A DNA stretch of 64,000 nt from Cyanobacteriota bacterium (GTDB lineage: Bacteria > Acidobacteriota > Vicinamibacteria > Vicinamibacterales > UBA2999): NCBI GenBank assembly GCA_019752015.1, contig JAIEMQ010000006.1:196842-260841 (forward strand). Direction: 5' to 3'. A program made the translations under genes and the position numbers. A model generated the notes under the pieces. The model ran no database searches. It had not been told where the DNA came from and was given only the letters and a program-made list of their open reading frames with translations. This document shows, in pieces, positions 18,553 through 26,502 of this stretch (position 1 is the stretch's first letter; every line of letters starts with the position of its first letter).

Positions 18553-19764
18553 ATGGCTATAAATCAGCCAAAGGACGTCGAGAACGTCCAGAGGATTGAG
18601 CCGGCGCGAATCGAAAATCCGCCGGAAACCGTGGCCGATCTGACGGCTGAGCTATCGGCAGGATCGGCCACACTGGGCCGCAATCTGCACCCTCGCACGG
18701 CCGGCAACCTAGCGGACCTCGTGCGAATTATGAACACCTACTACACCAATCTGATCGAGGGGCACCACACACGTCCGAGAGACATCGAGCGCGCCCTTGC
18801 CGGCCAGCTTGATCGAGATGAGGAACGCCGCGACCTTCAGTTGGAAGCCGCCGCCCACGTCCGTGTCCAGACCGAGGTCGACCGACTGGGGTTGGCGGGT
18901 GATCTGCCGGAGCCCGCGTCGCCGGAGTTCATTCAGTGGCTGCACCGCGAGTTCTACCACGCCGCACCGGAGCGGCTGCTTCGCATCGCCGGCGTCGGTC
19001 GAGAGATCACGATGACGCCAGGTGAATGGCGATCGCAACCAGAACACGATGTCGCCGTCGGCAGGCATCAGCCCCCATCGAGCTCCCGTGTCGATGAGTT
19101 CATGCGCTATTTCGCGGAGCGGTATGGCTTCGATGGCATGGGTCGCGCTGGCCGCATCATCGCGATGGCAGCCGCGCATCATCGGCTCAATTACATTCAT
19201 CCGTTTCCAGATGGCAACGGCCGCGTCAGTCGCCTGATGAGTCACGCGATGGCGTGGCGCGCAGACGTGGCGGCTCATGGTCTATGGTCAATCTCTCGTG
19301 GCCTTGCACGGGGGTTGCAGAGTCGAAACGAATACAAACAGATGATGGATCTCGCCGACACACCGCGACAGGGTGACCTTGATGGTCGAGGCAACTTGTC
19401 AGAGCGCGCGTTAGTCGAGTATGTTACGTGGTTTCTGCGCGTCGCTGTGGACCAGGTGACGTTCATGTCGGAGCTCGTTGACCTAGACAACCTCGCCAGC
19501 CGCCTGCGGGCCTATGTCGCTCGCCGGAATCGGTTCAAACCTGAGGCGGCGATACTGCTGGAACAGACACTCGTGCGCGGAGAGATCGAGCGTGGCGAGG
19601 CCTCCCGAATTACTGGCCTGCCGGTTCGTACTGCCCAGCGTGTCCTGAATGATTTGGTCGCCGCGGGTCTCATTGCTTCCGCTACGCCGAAGGGCGCGGT
19701 ATCGCTACGCTTCCCGGCCGACAGTCTCGAAGAGTTGTTTCCCCGCCTGTACCCCCTCGCCTGA
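18553..19764 (+). CDS. Fic-family protein with N-terminal inhibitory helix and C-terminal winged HTH
   Basis: 403 residues. Fic enzymes usually transfer AMP from ATP to a target protein. The N-terminal helix holds TNLIEG (about residue 59), the class II inhibitory (S/T)xxxE(G/N) motif, the catalytic loop is [12 protein letters not shown] (about 216-227), and the C-terminal region is a winged helix (about 350-395, [20 protein letters not shown]). This combination is common in stand-alone Fic proteins that control themselves. No recognisable partner gene lies beside it. The HTH and the tandem repeat just upstream suggest autoregulation. Confidence 0.88.
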   Translation: MAINQPKDVENVQRIEPARIENPPETVADLTAELSAGSATLGRNLHPRTAGNLADLVRIMNTYYTNLIEGHHTRPRDIERALAGQLDRDEERRDLQLEAAAHVRVQTEVDRLGLAGDLPEPASPEFIQWLHREFYHAAPERLLRIAGVGREITMTPGEWRSQPEHDVAVGRHQPPSSSRVDEFMRYFAERYGFDGMGRAGRIIAMAAAHHRLNYIHPFPDGNGRVSRLMSHAMAWRADVAAHGLWSISRGLARGLQSRNEYKQMMDLADTPRQGDLDGRGNLSERALVEYVTWFLRVAVDQVTFMSELVDLDNLASRLRAYVARRNRFKPEAAILLEQTLVRGEIERGEASRITGLPVRTAQRVLNDLVAAGLIASATPKGAVSLRFPADSLEELFPRLYPLA

Positions 19765-19955
19765 CGCAAGCGGCTTGCGGTGCGAACCTGGCGCGATTCG
19801 CACAGGCGAAAGTGCCTCTACCGCGCGTCGGCCGTCCGCAACTGATCATTCGTTCGGTTTCTGCAAAGCAGCGCCCGCGGAAGGCGCGTCGCTAGGTTCT
19901 CCGTGATCATCGAGAATGGCGCTGTGTTGTCTTCGCCCTGAATATGTTTGCTACG

Positions 19956-20120
19956 TTACTGCAGGATGCTTGCGCGGTCGCCCACGTAGCCCATCACCAC
20001 CAACCCAGAACCATCCGCGACCGCACAGCGTGAGATCTCTTCAGCGACTACGTGAGGCGTCCATCCCGTTTCGGCGGCAAACCGTTTCACGATCGCGTCC
20101 AGATCTTGGGTTGCTGTGTA
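19956..20120 (-). pseudogene. Universal stress protein fragment
   Basis: A reading frame on the minus strand ending at TAA 19956-19958 encodes AEEISRCAVADGSGLVVMG, close to KEISRCAVVEGSGLVVMG in the Usp protein at 21156-22532, preceded by QDLDAIVKRFAAETGW. No start codon or first half of a Usp domain is attached. It is a decayed C-terminal Usp remnant. Confidence 0.6.
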
Positions 20121-20301
20121 GTACGTTGCGTTTGATAGTCGCGAAAGCTTCTTCGGCCGCCATGCCGGATGACCCGTGACGATGAAATCCGACGATGAGA
20201 TCGCGAAGGGCTGCGTGATCGGCGCCTGGAAGCGTTGCGAGGGCCGCAGGGATGCCAGCGGTCAGGAACGCGCGTGCCAGGATCAACACGGCCGGGTTCT
20301 C
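20104..20301 (-). pseudogene. Possible CHAT-domain C-terminal remnant
   Basis: In another minus-strand frame the stretch LILARAFLTAGIPAALATLP followed by RDLIVGFHRHGSSGMAAEEA resembles the end of CHAT (caspase-like) protease domains, where a GxP-xVVGTLW-like strand is followed by a helix with a fixed ALRxAQ spacing. It has no catalytic His/Cys in view and no plausible start; if real it is a remnant overlapping the Usp fragment. The rest of 19765-20553 holds nothing else I can support. Confidence 0.35.
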
Positions 20302-20553
20302 GATTTTGCGCCCGCATCTTTGATGACGCAGCGATCCACCCACTGGGGCTGCTCGCTCCTGCACTTCCGCCGACTCTTGTACACTACGTCTTCGAGCCTT
20401 GGCTTCGACACGTTCAACTTGATTAGCGATGGCCGACTTTTCGTTGCCGGCGCAAATGCGATTGGGCAATTCACCGTCGGTGTGGCGGCTCTCTATTGCG
20501 GGTAGGCGTTAATCGCTCGTTAACGGATGCGACCACGCCATGTGGTTTTGGGT

Positions 20554-20581
20554 TTGAGGGCCTATCTGCAAGGCCTATAAT
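20554..20581 (+). promoter_or_regulatory. Sigma-70-like promoter of the PPOX gene
   Basis: TTGAGG at 20554-20559, a 16-base spacer and a perfect TATAAT at 20576-20581 lie 15 bases before ATG 20597, giving a very short leader. Confidence 0.6.
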
Positions 20582-20596
20582 CCTCACAAATCAGGG

Positions 20597-21076
20597 ATGA
20601 CCATTTATGAACTAACCGCCGCGGAGTGCGAGGAGTTCCTCAGTCACGCCAAGGTCGGCCGGCTTGGTTGCGCTCGCAAGGGCCAGCCGTACATCGTTCC
20701 TGTCTCGTTGTACTTCGGCCGCGAGGAAAGATGCTTGTACGGTTTCTCGACTGTAGGCAAGAAGATCGAGTGGATGCGCGACAATCCGAGCGTTTGCGTC
20801 GAGGTCGACGCGATCTCAGATCAATACCAATGGACGACGGTGTTGGCCATGGGACGCTACGAAGAGCTCGACGCCTCAGAGGAGCAACAACGAGCGCGGC
20901 AACGCGCGCTGGACCTGTTTCAGGAGCAGTCGCGCTGGTGGCTGCCCGGCGGCGCCAAGCTTTCTTCGGGCGTCGAACACGCCTCACCGGTTGTTTACCG
21001 GATTCACATCTCGTCGGTCAGCGGACGCCGCGCGGTGCGCCAACCGCCTCAGCCGCCTTCAGCGATCGGCGGGTAG
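20597..21076 (+). CDS. Pyridoxamine 5'-phosphate oxidase-family flavin protein
   Basis: 159 residues of the split-barrel FMN-binding type: MTIYELTAAECEEFLSHAKV, GRLGCARKGQPYIVPVSLYF, then GFSTVGKKIEWMRDNPSVC and VLAMGRYEEL. Such proteins are flavin oxidoreductases or heme/F420-like binders with unclear substrates and are common among stress genes. AGGG precedes ATG 20597 and a strong promoter lies just upstream. It stands alone, with the leftward Usp gene convergent behind it. Confidence 0.82.
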   Translation: MTIYELTAAECEEFLSHAKVGRLGCARKGQPYIVPVSLYFGREERCLYGFSTVGKKIEWMRDNPSVCVEVDAISDQYQWTTVLAMGRYEELDASEEQQRARQRALDLFQEQSRWWLPGGAKLSSGVEHASPVVYRIHISSVSGRRAVRQPPQPPSAIGG

Positions 21077-21155
21077 ACCGTAGGCGGGCCTTCAAGTGTA
21101 AGGAACGTATGCTCGCGAACTCACACCTGTGAAGATTCGAGTCCTACTTACTTCA

Positions 21156-22532
21156 TCACCGCGTCGAGGTGAAAGACAGCGGCCCGTGCAGCACGTCAAC
21201 GGCAACATCTGCGTGCATGTCGGCGAGTATGAGAACACCGGCAACCGAGCGGAACGCGAGCTCGGGTGGTAGACGGGGTAGCGCCGCTGCCACACACTCG
21301 GTAACGGGGCGCGTTCCTTGCGCCGACCCACCGATCCGCACGACATGCCAAGTACCGGAGTACAGTTCGCCGGCGTCGCAACCGGCGCGCAACACGGCAA
21401 CCAGTCGCGCACTGATCGCCGCCGCGGCGGTCGGCGTGAAGAATTGACCGGGAGACGTTGTCGGCCGTTCCGCGAGGATGCCCTTGGCCAGTTCCACAGA
21501 CTCGATTACGTCAGGTTCGAGCCCGGCGCGCCGATGCACTTGGCCGAGGCGCCTTTCCACCTGGCGGTGAAGAAACGCGTACGAATCGGCGGCACGTTGA
21601 AACGCGACGATCGCGTCGACGTCCGCAAATGACGACTGGGCGGCAGATCTGGCGCTAGCGAGTGCGATCAACGCCGCTGATGCGGCGATCATCGGAAGTC
21701 TCCGTATGATGCGGCGCCAGGTCTCCACGGCCTTTGCTCGACGATTCGGAACCGCCAGAACGAACGCGCGATCCGTTTTCAGCACGGCCGAGGCTATCCC
21801 ACCAGGTTGACATCGCGGCGTGGCGCGTAGGCCCATTACCACCAAGCCGGATCCCTCGACCACCGCGCAGCGGGAGATCTCTTTCGCGACCGATCCGCGT
21901 CGGACGATAAGCGAATGCGGCTTTACTGTCATACGATGCGCGCGCTCGCGTAAGTCCTCTGATGCCTGATGATCGGTGACACGGCTCTTCGCGACGGTCA
22001 TCAACAGCAACGGTTGCGCGCCAAGTTGTGCAATGGCAGCGGCCATCTGTAACTGCTCGCCGGACTCCTCAGCGAGGTCCACGGCGGCAATCACCGCACC
22101 GCTCGTCAGCGAAACGCGGTCGCCGATGCTGACGATGTCCATGTCGATTGGGGGAACCAACAGCACCACCGTGGTGGCATTCCTGAGTACCGCTTCGCTA
22201 GTCGAGCCCAGAGTGAACTTCGCAACCGCGCTGTGCCGGCGCGATCCCATAACGACGAGCGCGGCGTCGCTCGCGATGGCTTCGCGCGCGATCGCATCCG
22301 ATACATGACCCGTCCGAATTGCTACCTGCCCGTCGTCGAAATCAACTTGATACGGGCCAAGCTGAACGCACGCGTTTAGCACCCGCTCGCGCGTATCGCG
22401 GCTGGTGTCGCCATTGACGTGGAGAACCTCTAATGGCGCACCGAACAGCCGCGCAAACGCCGCAGCGTGATACAGCACGCGCGGGGTAAGCGGACCGAGA
22501 TCAATGGCTGCAATGACAGGACCGGCATTCAT
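21156..22532 (-). CDS. Tandem universal stress protein fused to a transmembrane/exported domain
   Basis: 458 residues. Two Usp domains: about 1-128 (VIAAIDLG...VVMGSRRHSAVAKFTLGSTS) and about 140-265 (VIAAVDLAEESGE...VVMGLRATPRCQPGG). The second lacks a clear ATP-loop G-2x-G-9x-G(S/T). A basic hinge WRRIIRRLP leads into a hydrophobic segment ending ARSAAQ, which looks exactly like a signal peptide, followed by about 165 residues with IVAFQRAADSYAFLHRQVER and GQFFTPTAAAAI. That last part is the same secreted family as 30150-30638. Either a genuine cytoplasm-to-periplasm fusion or two genes joined by loss of a stop. Confidence 0.75.
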   Translation of the reverse strand: MNAGPVIAAIDLGPLTPRVLYHAAAFARLFGAPLEVLHVNGDTSRDTRERVLNACVQLGPYQVDFDDGQVAIRTGHVSDAIAREAIASDAALVVMGSRRHSAVAKFTLGSTSEAVLRNATTVVLLVPPIDMDIVSIGDRVSLTSGAVIAAVDLAEESGEQLQMAAAIAQLGAQPLLLMTVAKSRVTDHQASEDLRERAHRMTVKPHSLIVRRGSVAKEISRCAVVEGSGLVVMGLRATPRCQPGGIASAVLKTDRAFVLAVPNRRAKAVETWRRIIRRLPMIAASAALIALASARSAAQSSFADVDAIVAFQRAADSYAFLHRQVERRLGQVHRRAGLEPDVIESVELAKGILAERPTTSPGQFFTPTAAAAISARLVAVLRAGCDAGELYSGTWHVVRIGGSAQGTRPVTECVAAALPRLPPELAFRSVAGVLILADMHADVAVDVLHGPLSFTSTR

Positions 22533-22998
22533 AGCTTTGCCCGTGTAAGGGGCAAGCTCCGTGCCTCGTCAATCGCATCGAATTCGGGCGCAAATCGGCC
22601 GTTTCTCGACACCGCCGCCACGAACTTTTCCGCGACGCGGGGAATATTCTGGCCCTTTCAATGCAGATTCTCGAGCTTTCGCCGGATATCGTTGCGGCAC
22701 GTCTTTCGCTGTCTATATCGGCATGGGAGGGTTGCTACGCGTTTTCCTGTTCGCGGGTTGCGGCCCGCATTGGCCATGCTCGTGATCGCCCAGGGCCTCG
22801 CGCACGCTGTGCCGCCGCTTCGCGGTTCGATTCATCATCCGTACTACGGTTGGTGAGGAGCCGATCCCCGTGTGAGCGGCGGCGCTTAACATGATGGCGT
22901 TCGAGTCACCGCACTTCATCATGGAGCGAAAGATGATGCCGCAGATCAAGGCCTGGGCCGAGTGGCAGTCCTGACGCGTTCGGTTTGCCGTAGCCCAT
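22533..22998. other. Gene-poor stretch before the VIT gene
   Basis: No family-level coding signal. The only item worth noting is a 28-codon frame from ATG 22890 (MMAFESPHFIMERKMMPQIK...) ending TGA about 22973; it may be a remnant or noise. The stretch presumably carries the promoters of the divergent Usp and VIT genes. Confidence 0.4.
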
Positions 22999-23553
22999 AT
23001 GACTCGACGATCTCTGCACATCGAGCCGGCAGGCCTGCTACCAGTTGCCCGCCACTACGTCCGTGAGCTGGTCTACGGCGCCAACGACGGCATCATCACG
23101 ACGTTTGCGGTTGTCGCCGGTGTGGCAGGCGGAGGTCTCTCCCTGCGCGTCGTCCTGATTATCGGAGCAGCCAATCTGGTTGCCGACGGTCTGTCAATGG
23201 CCGCGGGCAACTACCTGGCGATTCGATCGCATGAGAGCGTCCTCGAGGCACAAGGGCTGCCGGAGGAGGAGGCGTTCCCGACACGTCACGCGATTGCGAC
23301 ATTCCTCGCATTTGTGTCTGCGGGTGCGGTTCCACTGTTGCCGTACATGATCGAAGGCCTGCCGGTGGATCGCTTCATTGCGTCGGTCGTGTTGACTCTC
23401 GGCGCGATGTTCCTCGTCGGCGCCCTGCGGGCCCTCATCGCCAATGTCCGATGGTGCAACGCCGGTGCCGAGATGTTGATCCTCGGCGCCGTCGTCGCGC
23501 TCCTGGCATATGTCAGCGGCGGACTCGTCGCCCGTCTGGTCGAAGGAGCCTGA
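22999..23553 (+). CDS. VIT1/CCC1-family transporter
   Basis: 184 residues with five hydrophobic helices and the family start REIVYGANDGI-like (RELVYGANDGIITTFAVVAG), then ANLVADGLSMAAGNYLAIRS. VIT/CCC1 proteins move Fe(II)/Mn(II) across membranes. The usual cytoplasmic metal-binding helical domain is short here (HESVLEAQGLPEEEAF), giving a compact version. Its position among copper, heme and stress genes fits metal detoxification. Confidence 0.82.
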   Translation: MTRRSLHIEPAGLLPVARHYVRELVYGANDGIITTFAVVAGVAGGGLSLRVVLIIGAANLVADGLSMAAGNYLAIRSHESVLEAQGLPEEEAFPTRHAIATFLAFVSAGAVPLLPYMIEGLPVDRFIASVVLTLGAMFLVGALRALIANVRWCNAGAEMLILGAVVALLAYVSGGLVARLVEGA

Positions 23554-23674
23554 AGAGCCGCCCGCGCAGGAACGACTCCACATTACAAACGACGGCGGCG
23601 CCACGATCGGCAGCCCGCCGCCGCCACTTTTCAGATCCTTCGGAATTCAGTCGCGGCTGGATCGGGCCAAGCGA

Positions 23675-23827
23675 TCATTCGATTCGCCGATGCATCAGCG
23701 CGTACTCGCGCGTCGCACTGATAAACCGCTCGTCGGGCGCCGCCGGCGGCGATTGCGCGGACGCCGTACCGGTCAGCATGGCCAGGCACACCGTTACCAG
23801 GAATAGATTCGATGATGTGTTGCACAC
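23675..23827 (-). pseudogene. Truncated secreted protein of the 'YALMHRR' family
   Basis: GTG 23827 opens a clean signal peptide (NLFLVTVCLAMLTGTASAQS) followed by DERFISATREYALMHRRIE and then TGA at 23675-23677. The last part matches the beginning of the exported domain of 21156-22532 (ADSYAFLHRQVER) and 30150-30638 (HRVAEYTQRH), which continue for over 100 residues. Beyond the stop another frame reads SLGPIQ, like the continuation expected for the family, so this is a third copy cut short. Confidence 0.55.
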
Positions 23828-23842
23828 GATTGTTCTCCTGTA

Positions 23843-24355
23843 CTACGCTGCTGCTGCTGCGAGCAGCCGGCGGAACTCATCCGCGAACGCGCGTACGTCG
23901 GCCCAGTCGGTGTAGTCGTAATCGCGCGACACGTCCGTATCCCCGCCCGCCTTGGCGACGATGCGTTTCATGATCCATTGCTTGAAGATGTTGTAGCGCG
24001 TGTAGAGCAATGCGCCGGCGACCTGCTTGACCATCGGCGGCTGCCATCCCGTCGTTGTTTCGAACCCCGTGACGATGGCCGCAAGTTCCGCCCGCACTTT
24101 CGGATCGGACTTCTGCAGCACCGCCAGGCATACCGACACGAAGGCCGTCGGCCTTGCACCGAATTCATGCGTGTGAGCCCTCACCCATTGCTCGACGGCT
24201 TTCTGGTAACGGCCGGCGTGAATCGATGCGGCCACTATGATGCCGTCGTATACGTAAAGCGCAGGATCGAGCGTGCCCGCCTGGATGACATCGGTAGCGA
24301 CGCCGTACGTCGACAACCCCTCGGCGATTCCGTACAAGATCAGTACTCGTGACAT
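23843..24355 (-). CDS. Flavodoxin-domain (HemG-like) protein lacking the FMN phosphate loop
   Basis: 170 residues matching flavodoxin-type protoporphyrinogen oxidase relatives: MSRVLILYG, YDGIIVAASIHAGRYQKAVEQWVR, FVSVCLAVLQKSD, and the C-terminal WIMKRIVAKAGGDTDVSRDYDYTDW. After LILYG the family normally has T-(T/S)-x-G-x-T, the loop that grips the FMN phosphate; here LYG is followed at once by IAEGLSTYGVATDVIQ, as if about ten codons were deleted. Probably inactive as a flavoprotein unless the deletion is an error. GGAGGA precedes the ATG. Confidence 0.75.
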   Translation of the reverse strand: MSRVLILYGIAEGLSTYGVATDVIQAGTLDPALYVYDGIIVAASIHAGRYQKAVEQWVRAHTHEFGARPTAFVSVCLAVLQKSDPKVRAELAAIVTGFETTTGWQPPMVKQVAGALLYTRYNIFKQWIMKRIVAKAGGDTDVSRDYDYTDWADVRAFADEFRRLLAAAAA

Positions 24356-24381
24356 GACGACTCCTCCCGCGTCACCGACCG

Positions 24382-25284
24382 TTAATGCACCGGCCTGGCC
24401 TGAATCGATTCAATGAAATCGACCAGGGACTGAATCATCCGCGCGACTCTCTCCGGATCGCCGCCGTCGCGCGAGCGCGCAAAGGCGTCGCCCCACACCG
24501 GCATGTCCGGCCCGCCATGCCCGCGGATCGGCTTCTTGCCATCGATGGTTCGGAACACGAGCTCCGACGGAAACAATCCGCCATTCCGTTTGGCGATCTC
24601 TGTCAGATCCGCCGGCTTGCGCGTCATCGACGAGGCCAGCGGGCCGTCGCCCCGCGCCGCGGTGCCATGACAGGCGGCACAATACGTACGAAACAGCTCC
24701 CCCCCGGAAACGGCCTGCTTCATCTCGGTGGCCTGCGCGAGTCCTGGCGTCGGCACAAGCAGCAATGTGAGCATCAAGGCGCCGATCGCGCACATCGTCG
24801 CGGCGGCGGCTGGTTTCTTCTCGGCCTCGCGAATCTTTTCGCGCGTCTCGCGGACGGTCAACACCGGACACGGCGCCGTGCGCACCACGCGTTCGGCGAC
24901 GTTGCCCACGAGGACATGCATCAGCGGGCCGTGACCGTGCGTGCCCATCACAATCATGTCGGCGTGTGCTGTGGTCGCCGCCGTCACGACGCCGCGCGCC
25001 GGATTGCCGAAGAGCACCTCGGTCGACACAAGGACATCGGGCAGCCGCTGTTGACGCTCCAGCAGTTGCTTCTCGGCCTCCTCGCCGAGCCGCTGGCTCC
25101 AGTCCGTATAGGCGACTGCGTACGCGTCGATCGAGCCGGTCCCCATCGCAGGCACTTCACAAACGTGCACCAGATGTAGCGCGGCGTCGAATCGCCGCGC
25201 CATGAGTCGGGCGTACTCCAGTGCAAGCTCGGAGTTCGCGCTGAAGTCCAGAGGCACGAGGATCTTCTTGATGTCGAGCGTCAT
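24382..25284 (-). CDS. Universal stress protein fused to a membrane-anchored c-type cytochrome
   Basis: 300 residues. Residues about 1-148 form a full Usp domain with the ATP-binding signature (VMGTHGHGPLMHVLVGNVAE; G-2x-G-9x-G). After a charged hinge (RETREKIREAEKK) comes a hydrophobic segment (MCAIGALMLTLLLVPTPGLA) and a monoheme cytochrome c domain with CAACH (about residue 206), Met ligand candidate in GGPDMPVWGDAF. Topologically the Usp would be cytoplasmic and the heme periplasmic. AAGGGA before ATG 25284 favours it over the ATG at 25302. The internal Met at the start of the signal-like segment could also be an independent start. Confidence 0.82.
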   Translation of the reverse strand: MTLDIKKILVPLDFSANSELALEYARLMARRFDAALHLVHVCEVPAMGTGSIDAYAVAYTDWSQRLGEEAEKQLLERQQRLPDVLVSTEVLFGNPARGVVTAATTAHADMIVMGTHGHGPLMHVLVGNVAERVVRTAPCPVLTVRETREKIREAEKKPAAAATMCAIGALMLTLLLVPTPGLAQATEMKQAVSGGELFRTYCAACHGTAARGDGPLASSMTRKPADLTEIAKRNGGLFPSELVFRTIDGKKPIRGHGGPDMPVWGDAFARSRDGGDPERVARMIQSLVDFIESIQARPVH

Positions 25285-25437
25285 GGCGATTCCCTTTCGC
25301 AAAACTGTCTACCGGTTAAGGGCAACGGTCATGCCATGAGGCCCCACGGTCAAATGCGCGCGAAAAGGCTTGACAACGGCACCATCGTTCGGGGATTTCC
25401 CCGATCCCGCGGAAAAACCCCCGCGAGCGGCTTGCCG

Positions 25438-25929
25438 CTACGCCGACGTCGCTACTGTCAGCGCGTCGGGCGCGATGAACTCACGTTCGTGCGCGCGGAC
25501 CGCGAGCACCGGACACGGCGCCGTGCGAACCACGCGCTCTGCGACGCTGCCCATGAGCAGCTGTTTCATCGCGCCGCGGCCGTGCGTGCCGACGACAATC
25601 ACATCGATTAGCTGCGCCTTGGCGTAGGCGACGATGGCGGCGGCCGCGTTGGTCGCGCTCTCGAGCGCTGGGACGACTCGCAGGTCGCGGATATTGTCGG
25701 CGCTAATAAGCTGGTCGAGCTCACATCGCGCGGCACGATCGAGATCGCGTTGCATCTCCGGCACGGCGAACCCAACCTCAGGAGCGTACCGCAACATCAT
25801 GTTGTCCGTGACGTGTAGCACGTGCAGCGTGGCGTTATAGGCGCGCGCCAGGTCGCGTCCGTACGCGAGTGCGTTCGCCGACGGCTCGCTGAAATCCGTT
25901 GCGACTAGGATTCTCTTCAGAACGATCAT
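25438..25929 (-). CDS. Universal stress protein (UspA family)
   Basis: 163 residues, one Usp domain: MIVLKRILVATDFSEPSANA at the start, VVGTHGRGAMKQLLMGSVAE (the ATP-binding G-2x-G-9x-G-S motif), and RTAPCPVLAVR at the end. Its sequence is close to the Usp half of the neighbour at 24382-25284, so they are recent paralogues. ATG 25929 is preferred to the longer start at 25992. Usp proteins bind ATP and aid survival under stress or low oxygen. Confidence 0.88.
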   Translation of the reverse strand: MIVLKRILVATDFSEPSANALAYGRDLARAYNATLHVLHVTDNMMLRYAPEVGFAVPEMQRDLDRAARCELDQLISADNIRDLRVVPALESATNAAAAIVAYAKAQLIDVIVVGTHGRGAMKQLLMGSVAERVVRTAPCPVLAVRAHEREFIAPDALTVATSA

Positions 25930-26037
25930 GAGTGCCTCGCAATCTCCCGGCAGACGGGCCGGCCGACCACGGATGAGCACAAGACGTACCACCGGTATAC
26001 TGCCGAAGGTTGGCGCAATTCTTGATATGTCACAGGC

Positions 26038-26502
26038 ATGACTAAGACCACCACCGCCGTTGGACGTGATTCCGGGCGTGAACTGAGGGATCCGGCTCTA
26101 CCGCAGTGGGAGATTTCCGGGCCGGCCGTGAGAAAAATCCCACGACGGGTGCTGGTCGTAGACGACGAGCCGCTGATCCGGTGGTCGGTGACCGAGACAT
26201 TGGCCGGGCTGGGACTTGACGTTGAGCAGGCCCATGACGCGGTATCCGCGCTGCGCGCCATCACCGCACCCAGGGACGGATTCGACGTCGTCATCCTCGA
26301 CCTGCGATTGCCGGACATGAACGATCTGTCGCTGCTGGCGACGATTCGCCAGGTCGTTCCCGACGTGACGATCGTGCTCATGACTGCGTTCGGAACTGAC
26401 GAGGTCGTCGAACGCGCGATCGCGCTCGGCGCCTGCTCAGTACTGCACAAGCCTTTCGAGCTAGGCGCGCTTGTCGCCGCCGTCTACGGGGCGTCCACCT
26501 AA
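26038..26502 (+). CDS. Stand-alone response-regulator receiver protein
   Basis: 154 residues: about 36 disordered residues, then a receiver domain with the acidic pair VVDDEP, phospho-acceptor Asp88 (ILDLRLPD), Thr in LMTAFGT and Lys138 (LHKPF). There is no output domain. Its stop codon shares a base with the start of the NtrC-type regulator, so it is co-expressed with it and may act as a phosphate sink or relay for the kinase at 27844-28929. Confidence 0.88.
   Translation: MTKTTTAVGRDSGRELRDPALPQWEISGPAVRKIPRRVLVVDDEPLIRWSVTETLAGLGLDVEQAHDAVSALRAITAPRDGFDVVILDLRLPDMNDLSLLATIRQVVPDVTIVLMTAFGTDEVVERAIALGACSVLHKPFELGALVAAVYGAST

Noticed and set aside
20176-20505. 109-codon plus-strand frame upstream of the PPOX gene
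   Set aside because: Antisense to the CHAT-like and Usp remnants, no family match.
25290-25437. Sigma-54 promoter for the Usp genes
   Set aside because: Given the NtrC-type regulator nearby I looked for TGGC-N8-TTGC spacing but found no convincing -24/-12 pair.
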